Source: Populus alba
Taxonomy: Eukaryota > Streptophyta > Magnoliopsida > Malpighiales > Salicaceae
Length of the DNA stretch: 64,000 bases
Reading direction: 5' to 3'
NCBI RefSeq assembly: GCF_005239225.2
Contig: NC_133289.1
Location: 11,291,501-11,355,500 of the forward strand
Under the pieces are notes generated by a model. The model was not told the DNA's origin and made no database searches. It saw only the letters and a program-made list of their open reading frames with translations. The first letter of the stretch is position 1; each line of letters starts with the position of its first letter. Shown here piece after piece: positions 24,964 through 36,316 of this stretch. Position numbers and translations under genes: made by a program.

Positions 24964-25442
24964 TTAACATCTTGCAATCAACAAAAAATTAGCGAGTGAT
25001 ATGCAATTCAGATATCTGCATGTCAAAAGAAACAGCTTAGACGCACTTGGTGTCGCTATTAGTTTGCAAGAACAGTAAGATTTTGCAGACTCCATAGCTG
25101 TATTTTCAGCAACTGGTTTACGTTTTTTGGAGGCATTGCTTGCTTTTCCATTGCCAATGGCACTTTCCTCATCGTCATTGTCTCCATAGACAGGAAGCTT
25201 GAACTTTTCAACTGCTTCAACAACTCCTAGCCTGTGGACCGTAAATGTGAAAATTTGTGAAGTAGACGTGTTAAGATCCACATGAAGGGCGGATAATGAA
25301 AGAATGGTGGATGCAGCAAAACATATGAAGTTAAAATTTGTCCTTACCTAGCCATGGCCTCTTCATCAGGAAGGGTTTCTTCATTGATTTCTGGCATGTC
25401 ATCTTCATCCAGACCTAGAGCCTACAAAACTGCGTAGTGTCT
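24964..25442 (-). pseudogene. KU70 (XRCC6) gene fragment, two C-terminal exons
   Basis: Relic of the KU70 subunit of the Ku heterodimer, which binds DNA ends in non-homologous end joining. Exon A (25442-25348) reads RHYAVL, a TAG stop (25422-25424, one C-to-T change from the CAG expected for Gln), then ALGLDEDDMPEINEETLPDE and EAMAR. Exon B starts at 25231 with LGVVEAVEKFKLPVYGDNDD and continues through SNASKKRKPVAEN. This order matches the end of plant KU70 (QRHYAILQA..., ETLPDEEG, a VxKAIEQFK-like helix, YGD with an acidic run, KKRK). Splice sites around both exons look intact. The vWA domain, beta-barrel and C-terminal SAP domain are absent nearby, and exon B runs into unrelated sequence to a TAA at 24964. 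It is a captured or left-behind fragment. Confidence 0.85.
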
Positions 25443-26309
25443 CTGCAAACATGTAATAAACTATTTTAGATATCACCGAGGAACAGGATCCAGCAAAAAT
25501 CAAAATCAATTATTCCAAGCAGGGAAGGATTCAAAGTCTTTGTTGAATGCATAGATATGATCCACCAGAAAAGTGATGCAGGTTGAGTTAAATTCAAAGA
25601 AGACAACCCCAGTTGAAAATTTGAATCAAGTATGACATTTAACTGTCGAAAAATCAGCTAACTTCCAAATCCAAAATCATTCAATAGCACAAAAACAAAA
25701 ATCTAATCAAGCCTCCAGCTTCTTTGTTTGTCAGTGCAGTGCCACATCAAGAAAGGCTGGATCTTTATCCATTTTTAATGACATCAATGGAGGATGAAAA
25801 AAAGTTGAAGTTTGAAATGAGGTGGGCACTTGTTATAAACAACGATTTTACCAAATAAAAGCTACAGACTTGGTGACTGTCAAGGAATTCATAGACTTCT
25901 TCGAATCCAGATCTCATTGAAATGATTACATGTGCTTATGGGAATATTTAGGAAGTTCATGAGCTAAGCTTCCATTCAACTTTTTTTTTTTAAAAAAGAG
26001 AACCTGTAAACTTGGTCATTGTAAAGAAATCAAGAGATTCGACGAATATGACTTCTGAAAAAATGGTGAAATAACATAATAGCAGAAGGTGGAGTTATAA
26101 CTTATACGTATCGCTAAAAGTTGCAACAACTACACTTCAACCCCTCTATATCTCTTTTTTATTCGAATTGCTTGCTTTTAATAAAAGCAACGATAATCTT
26201 ACCATCAAACCCTTTTCATTTGCTCGATCACCAAAATAATTAATGTCCAATTTCTCTGTTTCCAATAACTATATATCAAATTGATTAAACTACAAATTCA
26301 TAATACATG
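25443..26309. other. Gap between KU70 fragment and RPL4 copy B
   Basis: No gene recognised. The segments near 25865-25925 and 26005-26065 look like weak diverged copies of each other (cttggtgactgtcaagga against cttggtcattgtaaagaa). The rest is unremarkable intergenic DNA. Confidence 0.4.
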
Positions 26310-26583
26310 ACATTAAGCTCTCTGCAAATTCACCGAGCAGGAATAGAAAGCATACGGTACATTAAAGCAAGCAATTCAAATAAAACACACAAGTGAGGTA
26401 ATAAATTGTTCCATTCATTTCTGATTGGAATAGAAATTCTTTGACCTAGCAAAATAGAAGAATGGGATTGGAAGAGAGGCTACACAATACCCAACATCCC
26501 CTCCTACATGTACAATAGCAAAACAAAAGTTGACAACATAATCAAGTGAATAAGCAAAACTCCTCTCTAAAAACAGAAATAAA

Positions 26584-28216
26584 TCACTGGGAGACACCAA
26601 GCCACTTGGTGAAATTCTCGAACTCGGTGTAATCGCTGTCAGAAATCATGGTCTTGTACCAAGCCTTTCCTGCAGCTTTAGCAGCAGCTAGCTCCTCCTA
26701 TTGGTTTCATAAGAAAAGAAACATTGTTAATAAAGAAGTAGACAAGTGCAAGACACTCCAACAAAACAAAGAACTATTTGCTGTCAGTGGCAAAACCTAT
26801 AGTATAATAGAGATTAGATTTGGTATAGCGTAATAATTGATGAACATAGCAATGCTCTGAAAGCTTAGCGGTGTACAAAACTCCACCAAATTGTTCTGAC
26901 AGTAGTCTATACTCTATACGACTACACCACATTATTCTGACATTCTTAATACACAAAAAAAAAAAAAAATCACATTCAACAGCTTCCATCCACAATACCA
27001 AAGCATACAAAAGCAACCACCTAATCATTTCACAATCGCAACATATAGCTATTAACAATATATCACTCTCAAGCAGAAAAAAACAGATAGATAGCCGATA
27101 TACCTTCGACACAGGTTTCCTCTTCCTGTCGAGCTTCTCCTTCTTGGCCTTCACGCGCTCTGCTTCAGCCAGAAGGGCCATCCTCCTAGCAGTCTTAGCA
27201 TACGGATTCAATTTCAGCATCACGTTCAAGTTCTTCAATGGGTTCTTCTTCAAAGGCGCCCTCTTCACCTCCTTCTTGATTGGATTCACAACGCTCTGAA
27301 CCTCGTCAGAGTTGATGATCCTAGCCAAATCAGCATTCACCATCTTGGTCCTAGGCAGCACATAACCCTTCTTCTTCTCGGAAGACTTATCGAAAGTCCC
27401 ATATATTGAATCAAGCTTCTCGATAGCTGATTTTGTCCAGATCACAAACCTTCCAAGATGACCTCCGGGAGCCAGCCTCAACAAGTTCAGCCTCTCAACG
27501 TTAGCCACCTCCACTCCCGGAATATTACGGAAGGCCTTCACCAACTTGGCACCTTCAGTTCCATACACAATCAGGGGTCCCTTGCGGGAAATGTACCTCC
27601 TGTTCCTCATTTTTCCCTTTCCTGCCCGGATCGCTTGAGAATCCTTGGCCTTCTCGGCATCTGGATAAGCACCGATTTCCTTCAGCACCTTAATAGCAGT
27701 GGATGTTTTTTCAATGCTCTCGGCCGAATCAGAGATAACCAGAGGCATCTCAGGGACTGACTCCACCCGGTGACCGCGTGCCATTACCAAAGAAGGAACA
27801 GCAGAGGCAGCAATAGCTGATACGACAGCGTATCGCTTTTGGTTGACGTTAATCTTCCTGTGCCAGCGGCGCCAGGTCTTGGTAGGAGCAAACATGCGTC
27901 CACCACGGCACATGTTTCCAAAAGCTCCCTGACCAGCACGGTGAGTTCCACCACCAGAAACACGGGGGATACGAGAAACGGCACGACCGGTACCCCAAGA
28001 TTCGGCTGAGGTCTGGTGGCCGGCCTTCTTTGAGACCGCGTAAGGTTGACGGCTGTTCTTGGAGATGTTGGAGTGGACAAAATTGACGATGTCTGGTCTG
28101 ATTGAGGCCTTCATGACATCGGGGAGAGCCACGGTTGTGACAGAATCAGTGGCCATGTCATTGAGGGACGCGGGTAGAGGCTGTACGGAGACAAGGGGGC
28201 GGGCGGCGGCGGCCAT
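26584..28216 (-). CDS. 60S ribosomal protein L4 (uL4), copy B
   Basis: Second gene for the exit-tunnel protein uL4. Exon 1 is 28216-27104 and exon 2 is 26697-26584; together they encode 408 residues. The predicted protein is identical to copy A except for Val in place of Ala in the KKEVKRAP segment. The other exon 1 differences I counted are silent, which points to purifying selection. Intron ends are GT-AG and the exon 2 frame [15 protein letters not shown] to WLGVSQ is intact, so nothing in the coding part suggests a pseudogene. The proximal telo box is present but the distal telo box and site II motif of copy A are missing, so expression may be lower or altered. Confidence 0.95.
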
Positions 28217-28273
28217 TTGGCGGTGTGGGGGTGTGTGTTCGTGAGAGAAATGGGGGGAGGGATAGTTTGTGCT

Positions 28274-28283
28274 CTAGGGTTTT
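28274..28283 (-). promoter_or_regulatory. Telo box of RPL4 copy B
   Basis: AAAACCCTAG on the minus strand, at the same distance from the start codon as in copy A. It is the only telo box kept by copy B inside the duplicated block. Confidence 0.65.
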
Positions 28284-28315
28284 GAAGTGAGAGGAGGGTT
28301 GAGTGAAATATATAT

Positions 28316-28998
28316 TTATATCCGATCTCTTATGATGTTTGGAGCCAAATATATGATTTGTTTTTAATTTTTTACGTGATTTGAATTAAATTAATAACTT
28401 TATTATAATTTTATATTTAGAATAAAATATTAAATTGTAGAATTGAATTTAATCATGTTATTTAAAATATTTTTAGATTAGTAATCTTTATTATCTTAGA
28501 AATTTTTTTCTTATTTATATTTTATGTAACAAGAGCAGGAAATGCTAAATGAAAAGCTAAAAATAAAAAAATATATATTACTTTGGCTTTTTAATATTTG
28601 TTTTACAAAGTTAAAGGGAGTGCTGCGTAAATATTATTATATCATTTGTCTTACAAAAATATTATTTTTATATATTTTTAAAAATATTAAATACTATTCA
28701 TTACAATAACTTTTTTACTATTTTTTTTCTTTAATGTTTTTTTTTAAAAAATACATTATTTTTTAGATTATTTTTTACGAAATTATTTTGGTCTTGTAAC
28801 CGTGTTATGGGTTTGATGAGTTTACTTGGATTGACTCGAGTCAATTTTTTAATCTTTTTTAATTGATTTTTTTTAAATTTTATTTTTTAATATTAGATTA
28901 AATAAGAATTGTTCAGGTTTCTTATAGATCTGTCAAATCAATCGAGTCATATCGGGTTGTTATAATAGTTGTGTATCAAATACATTAAAATACATTTA
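28316..28998. other. Upstream flank of RPL4 copy B, no gene
   Basis: AT-rich DNA unrelated to the upstream flank of copy A. No clear promoter motif, gene or bounded element was recognised. A weak GGGTTT/GACTCGAG area near 28800-28960 may be degraded repeat sequence. Confidence 0.4.
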
Positions 28999-29192
28999 GG
29001 CCCTGTTTGTTTTTGCGTTTCAAAAGCATTTTTGAAAAAATTAAAAAAAAAAATTTTGCTTTAAAATAATATATTTTTAGTGTTTTCAGATCATTTTAAT
29101 ATGCTGATGTCAAAAATAATTTTTAAAAAATAAAAAAAATATTTTGATGCATTTTCGAATGAAAAACAACTGTTAACACACTTCTAAACACC
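28999..29192. mobile_element. AT-rich MITE, best-preserved member
   Basis: Begins CCCTGTTTGTTTTTGCGTTT and ends in a gttaacacacttctaaacac segment, with the family core (gctgatgtcaaaaataattt then ttaaaaaataaaaaaaatat). The ends resemble hAT-type MITEs that are abundant in Salicaceae. The target duplication could not be read. Confidence 0.5.
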
Positions 29193-29508
29193 TCATTAGC
29201 TCTTCTAAATAGCTCTTTATTATTAAAATACACATAAAAATAATTATATTTACATTTTAAAAAAATTATATTACTAATTTAGCTCTTCTAAATAACATAT
29301 CGGAGATACTTTGATCCCTCATTCTCTAGAGTTTAAAAATGGGATCACAAGTTTCTTCCAAGATCATGGATGAATGATACCCTTACCATTATATCATGAG
29401 CCTATTAGTAGTTCTTGGAATTTTAAATAGATTGATATTTTTGGCATTTCAAAAGCTAAATATCACTAACATCTAACATGGAGAAGCTTGTTTCTGTGAT
29501 TACAAATA

Positions 29509-29686
29509 ATTTTTATTATTAATATGGGTGTCCGGGTTAGCTTGCGTGCACCTCAACTAATCTCACCGACTTTAAAGTTAACAACCATGTAATCCTTTAG
29601 TGGTACTGAGGTTTGTGAGATTCGAACTGGTGATCTTTATGGAGCAAACTTAGGGTCTGACCAGTTAAGCTACGCCCATGAGAGTT
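29509..29686 (-). mobile_element. tRNA-derived SINE with 11-bp target duplication
   Basis: On the minus strand the element starts with a tRNA-like head. An A-box-like TAGCTTAACTGGTCAG is followed by a B box, GTTCGAATCTC. A body with GAGGTGCACGCAAGCTAACC and CCGGACACCC follows, ending in an AT-rich tail (attaataataaaaa). The word GATTACAAATA flanks it exactly at 29498-29508 and 29687-29697. Head, boxes, tail and duplication together define a SINE moved by LINE machinery. The body signature resembles Salicaceae or AU-like SINE families; the family name is inference. It is not a functional tRNA gene, because no cloverleaf closes. Confidence 0.85.
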
Positions 29687-29697
29687 GATTACAAATA

Positions 29698-32275
29698 TTA
29701 TTTATTTGCATCACTACGTGAAATCTTTCAAGGCACCTTATATGATATGGCTTGCATTGCTGATCTCTTTGATATTACAAAACCTGGATATCCAATCATG
29801 CACGCATGTAAGTATAGAAAGTTTGTAAAAATACACTCAATACATGGTGAAAAATGGTTATAGCAAATTAAGGGTGTGTTAAATGGAAAGTTTTTTTTAA
29901 AAAAAATTTGGCTTTTCAATGCTTGTTTTAAATGCTCCAAGGAAGTGTTGAACAAAATACTAAAATGTATTTTTTCTTTCAAAAATGCTATTCCTACCAA
30001 AACCAACAAAGTAAAGCTAATAAAAAAATAAATCAATTAAATGCAGTCATGTGAAAAAAAATTTACATCAAACTCCTTGAAGAGAAAATAAAATCCTTAT
30101 ATCTCTCACTCAAATACAATTAATATTTTTTTTTTGTATGGTTAAAGAAAAACACTCTTTATTGAACTCCTCTAGCAAAAACAAATTATTAACATCAACA
30201 TCAATCTATTTCCTGGTTGGGATGTGCTTGAACAACCTCTTTTTTTCTTTTCTTATTTTTCTATGACTTTCTCTCTCATATTTCAACATGAATAGACAAA
30301 AACATGAAAAAAAAAATTAGTATCAAAATACAAAAACCTAAAACTTCAAGGACCAAACTAAAGTTTTTCATGCCTCTTCAACAACATGCTTTGTTTTTTT
30401 AGTCCTTGTTCTTTCAATTTATTTTTAGAAAAGTTACCCTGACCTTCCTTTGTTTAGTCATTTTATCCTTGTTTGTAAGTTTTTATCCCTGATAATGATA
30501 TTATCTTGCACATAAGAATTTGAAAATCTAAATTCTATTTAAATATTTATCAAAATCCAATTTATCTATGGATCGAGGAAATATGTTTACGAGGATTGAA
30601 ATGTTTACTGCTAAACCTAAATTTCTTAGATAAGGAGTAAATTTAAGTATGTTGTTTCTTTCCCTGGCTTATGTTACCCCCCAGCACGAACATAAACACA
30701 CACACTTAATTAAAAATTTCATTCACTTATAATAGAAGGCCAAAGCAATTCAACAAGAAAGATGCGGGGTGTTGTCATACTTCTTAGGGACCTTGAGTGT
30801 CTAAATACCTTTTCGTCACTTAACTATCTTTCAAGCTAAGAACATGAAGAGAACATCATTTCTCTTCTAACACCAAAGTCAACTGATACTGACCAACATT
30901 ATTTGAAATAGGGTGTGCAAAGTTACTAATATAGTTGATACTTGATTCTCGTTGTTCATGGAGAAGAACAAAATTTTTGTTTGAACTTGTTTATAATAGT
31001 TAGGTAACCTTTGTTGTTTAATAGAGAAAGAAAATGCATTGTTGTCTAGTAGGCAAGGTTTTTGCAATTTTTAAGATGTAAAGTTGGCAGGATTGAAATG
31101 AAAATCTAGTAGTTTTAGATGTTTTGTTAATGCACACCACATGTTTGATAAAAAATCAAAACAAAAGGGGCAGTCTTATAATTGTGATAGTTTTGTAATT
31201 TGACACCAAAAATAATAAAAAGAAAATTTTTAACTGTATAGAAATTTTATAATTTTAACACTACTAGGATTTTTTGTTCATTAATTGAAACATAATAGTA
31301 ATCTTGTAAATAATTTAATCTTTTTTTTTTAACTTTTTTTTCGCACAAATGTAAATTGTTATGAAATTATGAACCATAGGATATAAACTATAATTTTTAA
31401 AAGAATAGAAGCGAGGTAAAAAAATAACTAAACTATAGAAAAGTCAGCATAATTTTCCTTTTTTTTTTCTTTTAACTATAACTAAAAATTCTATTTTTCA
31501 AAATTGATTTTTAATTTAACAATATTTGACACTTCACTTTTGCAAAAGTATGCAAAACAAAAAAAAAAAATGGACACATAAAACATGCTAATATAACTTA
31601 AATGGATGAAATTGTATACAAAAAAAGGTTCAATAACTATAATATGTAGGCGCAAGAGTTGCGTATTGTGTGATCAGATAGGTAAACAATGTTGGAATCT
31701 TGATACAACAGGTGATTACAAAATTAAATCTGGATGTATAACCATTGACAGGATAATATTCCTAGGTGGTCTCTAACTGCTTTTTTGTTGTGAAAAAGTT
31801 TAGTATCTTTTAAGATTGAAGTCTTTCTTTGGAAATTGATGCATGACAACTTAAGTACCAGGGGTTTTTTAGCCTATAAATATATAATATCCCATCAACA
31901 AGCGACTTGTTTGTCTTGTGACTATGAAACAAAATCTTCAAGTCATATGTTCCTCAATAGTCATACCACAACCTCAACAATCCACTTGAGATTTCATTGC
32001 TCAAATAAAAGACATAAATCCTGAGTTTTTTAAAATAAAAAAAAATATTATTTCAATGTATTTTTAAGTGAAAAACATTTTAAAAAATAATTTATATTAC
32101 AATATCAAACATGATCTTAGACCCCTAGAGATGGACATGATTTTGAATAGTAATGCCAATCTAATTTAACAAGCATGAACTACTACTTTCATTGACCAGT
32201 ATGTTGTCAAATTAAAAACGTGAGAGTATAGTAGCGGTTACTTTTAAAAATATTTTTTGCTTAGGAATACAAGAA

Positions 32276-32311
<36 letters not shown>

Positions 32312-35300
32312 TTTTAAAAAATAATTTTTGATATCAGCACATGAAAACAATGTAAAAACATAAAAAAATAATTTCAAGCAAAAAAAATAAAATAAAAATA
32401 ATCATGAAATTCACTTTCAATCACAAAAACAAACAACCCTGAAAATATGTTGGGATAATTTCAAAGAGCCATGCAAGCTCATCAAACTCACAAGTAAGAC
32501 CATCATGAACCATTTCTAGGATCAATCATATAGGCCATAAAAAATGTTACCATTTTATAATAAATTTGTATGTTGGCCAGCTGGAGAGAACTTCCCCTAG
32601 CCTTCATTCATTATACCCAGATACAACTTAGCATATTTATTGAGAATTTTCATAGAAGAATATGATGAGACTAATTCTTTCTCAATTAAGTTTTGAGAAT
32701 TGTCATAGAACGAGAACTTCTATCTAATATTTGTGTATATTATTTATTTATTTAGTTTACCTATTATCACTATATTATATTATTAGAAAAATATCTCAAG
32801 CAGAAAGATTTCTTAATTTACCCTCAATTGATTTTACAAATTAGAAAAAGTAGAACCATTTACATTCCTTTAAAGCAACTATTATGAATAGTTTAACCAA
32901 TAGATTATAATTTTGTCATCAATAAAATAAAAAATCAGCCTAGTCTAAGGCCACACTTTGTTTCCTTTTCTTCCTTCTTAATTAAACCTCCCTTGAACTC
33001 TAAACTAATCATAAAAATGGAACATTGATGATAAATATTATGAACAAAATTACATGTCAAATTATTGATATGATAGTATCATCCCACTTAAAAACTTGCA
33101 TGGATTTGATGGAGACATTATCTTGCTATTTTTTTTTAATCTTTATTAAGCATATAAGATGTTAGTAAAAATAAAAAGGCAAGCGTGAGCAAAACAGAAT
33201 TCCAGTTATTCAATAAGTAATAAGTTGAATGAAAATTGTGGAAATGCCACTAAACTAATTTTATTTGAGATTGGTCTTATTGGTTTATTTTGATAAACTT
33301 GATGTAGGGTTCTTGCTGATTTAAAAAAAATCTTACCATTGAGTTGTTGCTCAATTTCATAAGAACCTTGTTCTAATTTTTCATTTTTTAAACGATTAGA
33401 ACTATAAGGGCTATAATTGAAGATTAGCAAAAAAAAACCCAACCCTTTTTCATCCATGAAGGAAAGGAGAAGAAATTTCATATGCGGAAAATGAGGGAAG
33501 GGTGGAGATAAAAAAGAAGAGAAAAAGAGAAGAAGAAATACTTATTGAAGCCACACCGAAACTCCATCTCAAACTTGTGTCTCCTTATAAAAATAGCAAC
33601 GATGAGATGATTCCAGCAACATCATGAAAAATCACCTTTAGAGGTCGGAGAAAGTCGTAAAGGCCACCCTAAGTGTAGTGACACCTTTAACATGTTGGCA
33701 TGTGTAATACACGTGCCAGCTTATTTTTATCTCTTTAGTTCAATTTTGTCCTTGATTTTATAACAACTTTTCAATTGAGTCCTGAAATTTATCCCATGTG
33801 ATCCAATCCTTTTATTCTAATGTAGTCCATGATTCTCTAATTACTTTTCAATTAAGTTCTTAATGTCACCTCATTCATGCCCAAATAAAAGCCAAACAGG
33901 GGAAAAAAAAAAGGAAAGGAAAAGAAAGAGACAACTCGTCAATTAGATTAGTGCATTGTAGTCATCTTCATGACTTGGTTGTTAATTTTGCAATTAACCT
34001 AGGTTGACTAAGGCAATATCATATGCCACAATTGCAACATTAAAAAGAAATAATGTCATCCTGAAATTTTTTTTAAAGAAAAAAAATGCATTTTCACTAG
34101 TTGTTTAGTCACCTCTGCACTTGTTAAAGAGTCATCATGGTAATTTTCACATGATTTAATTTGATACTTAGGCTAGGTAAAGAGTCAGGGAATGAATTTC
34201 AATGTTAACTTATTTGTCCAAGTTTAGTGACATTGTCAAAGAGTTTAACATAACATGCCTATTTTTTTACATTTAATAAAACATCAATGATTTTTTTTTT
34301 AAAAAAAGTTTGGCCAATATCGATTTATGAAATATTTTTAGTTAATTCAAGTTTTGATCAATTCAATTTTGTATTTTGTGAATTTGCACTTGTTGCTAAA
34401 AAATGCTCATAATAATGTTACTAGCACCTTAAATCCATACATGCAGCAGAGTGCGGGAAACATGACTGGTATTACCTAAAACAAATGGCATTGTTTATAT
34501 TTGAATAGTGCAATTTTTTTTTTAATTTCGATAATTAAGCTTTTTTAATTATAATTTCACCTTTCTATTTTCTAAGTTACATTCACATGGTTTTATATAT
34601 TGCTATTTCTTCTAATTTTCCTTCTCTTGCATAAATAAAATATCAAGGAGTATTATAGAGATGAACTAAAGATTAATCTTGCAAAATAAACTTTATTTAT
34701 AGTTAAAAAAACAACAAAAATTTAACAACAAAATGCAAAATAGGATCCATTTGGATGGTGGCATGGAAAACTTAAAATTGCTCCATGAAGTTTCAGTTTA
34801 GCTATTGTTTGGTAGCTCATATTTTCATTTTAAACTTTATTTTTTTTTTACATTTTAGTCCCTAAATGTTAAGGGGAGAGAGAAAATCATTGGAAAATAA
34901 CGAGGAAAGAGAAAATGGTAGGATGTTGACTTTCAAATCACCAAAAAGACTGATTTTATTCTTGAACATTTGATTCTTTTAATTTTAGCTAAATTGACCC
35001 TAATTGCATATTCTTTTAATCAATTGGACCTTTAATTAAATTAACTAGGATCCTAAACTTTTCTACCTTCTACATTTAAGTCATTAGCTTTTCACTTGTG
35101 TTTGTTGCCCAAGTTTTCCATTTTCTTTTTCAATTAAACCCTTAATTAATTGAATTAGGTTTTAAAACTTCTCTCTTTTCTTAAATTTGGTTCTTGGTCC
35201 TATTTTATTCAATTGTGATCAATGTCGACCTTTTTTCCCTTAATTATTTTTTATAAAACCTCAAATTGCATGCCCACATGAATTTCCAACTAACTGCAAA

Positions 35301-36316
35301 TTAAATTCATTCATGCCTTCTTGTGACCCAAAAATATTTTTTTTTTTTAAAAATTGATTTTTTATCTAAAAGCAACACTTTTTTTTTTAGAAATTCAAAA
35401 AGTTTATAAGCGTCTAAAATTAGTGTATGACACCTTTCACGGTTTATTTTAAAATCTAAATTAGACAAGAACTCAAATTAAAAAATTTTAAGGTTGATCA
35501 GTTAAACCATATTTAATGACATTTTTAAAAAGCCTTGCAATAACACACCATCGTTGTTTTATTTTCTATATTTGCATTAAAATTTTTAGAATGCTATTCT
35601 TTTAGAATTAAAAATGGATGTTGGAGTAACGATAGAATGTTACATAAGAAACAAATATTGTGGTAGAAATTTTCCAAAAAAAATTAAGGGTATTATTGAG
35701 ATAAAGAAGTTTAAGTTAAAGAAATATCTATTTTCTCTTTATTAATCGTTTAGATTTTTGTTTGTATATCTTCGGAATGTTTTTAGTTTCTATTAAATAA
35801 ATAATATATAAAAAATGTTTGATTTGTTTTTTTTAATAAGAAAATAAAGATTTTTACTAGTAAAATATTTTGTTTCAGGAGAACTTAAGCCTTACTCTTT
35901 CTGTAAGAAATATATTAGTGCCATGCAATTAAATTACAAAATATTAAGAAAACACTCTTCTTTCATGTCTATTTTTCAACTTTATAACTTAATTTTTATT
36001 TATTGTTAGAATGTGACGAATATAATCCTTGATTTATCTTATTAAATATAGATATTAAATTTTTATTTAATGCTTAAAATTTTTCTTGTTTCTAGATGTT
36101 AGTAATGGCTCAACTTTTTTTATCTTTTTGTTTAGAAATTTTTTTATTTGAATCGCAGCCGGGCCAATTATCTGGAATGTATCATGAATAAGCAACAAAA
36201 CGGTGTCGTTCAAACTGCATCCACTTCGCTTTTTTGTCTGCTTTCTTACATTTCGCAAGCCCTAATAAGTTAGAGAGACAATCAGGGAAAAACCCATTTC
36301 CCGCCTCCCCACCAAA
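29698..36316. other. Long gene-free region with retrotransposon-like debris
   Basis: About 6.6 kb with no recognisable gene. Sequence at about 33700-33900 and 34740-35330 repeats phrases like aattttgtccttgatttt and aattgagtcctgaaattt, typical of non-coding parts or LTRs of plant Ty3-type elements, without coding domains. MITE fragments lie at 32025-32115 and 32225-32440. The last roughly 100 bp before 36317 should hold the promoter and leader of the topoisomerase gene; no clear motif was fixed. Confidence 0.45.
32225..32440. mobile_element. AT-rich MITE, family member
   Basis: Starts gagtatagtagcggttactt and ends near acaaaaacaaacaaccct, which can pair. The centre has a TA repeat and the shared core ttaaaaaataatttttgata followed by tcagcaca. 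Target duplication not confirmed. Confidence 0.45.

Larger units (their letters stand above)
26310..28315 (-). repeat. RPL4 segmental duplication, copy B
   Basis: Direct tandem partner of 18137-20132, about 8.2 kb away. Exon 1 differs from copy A at roughly 8 of 1113 positions by eye and the intron by small indels, so the duplication or the last gene conversion is recent. Upstream similarity stops at 28315, where copy B joins unrelated AT-rich DNA. Confidence 0.92.

Noticed and set aside
29509..29686. Possible functional tRNA gene
   Set aside because: A and B boxes are present but no cloverleaf or acceptor stem forms, and a target duplication flanks a longer SINE body.
30879..33481. Several 60-90 codon frames in the long gene-free region
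   Set aside because: Isolated, AT-driven and with no recognised motif; the region resembles repeat debris.
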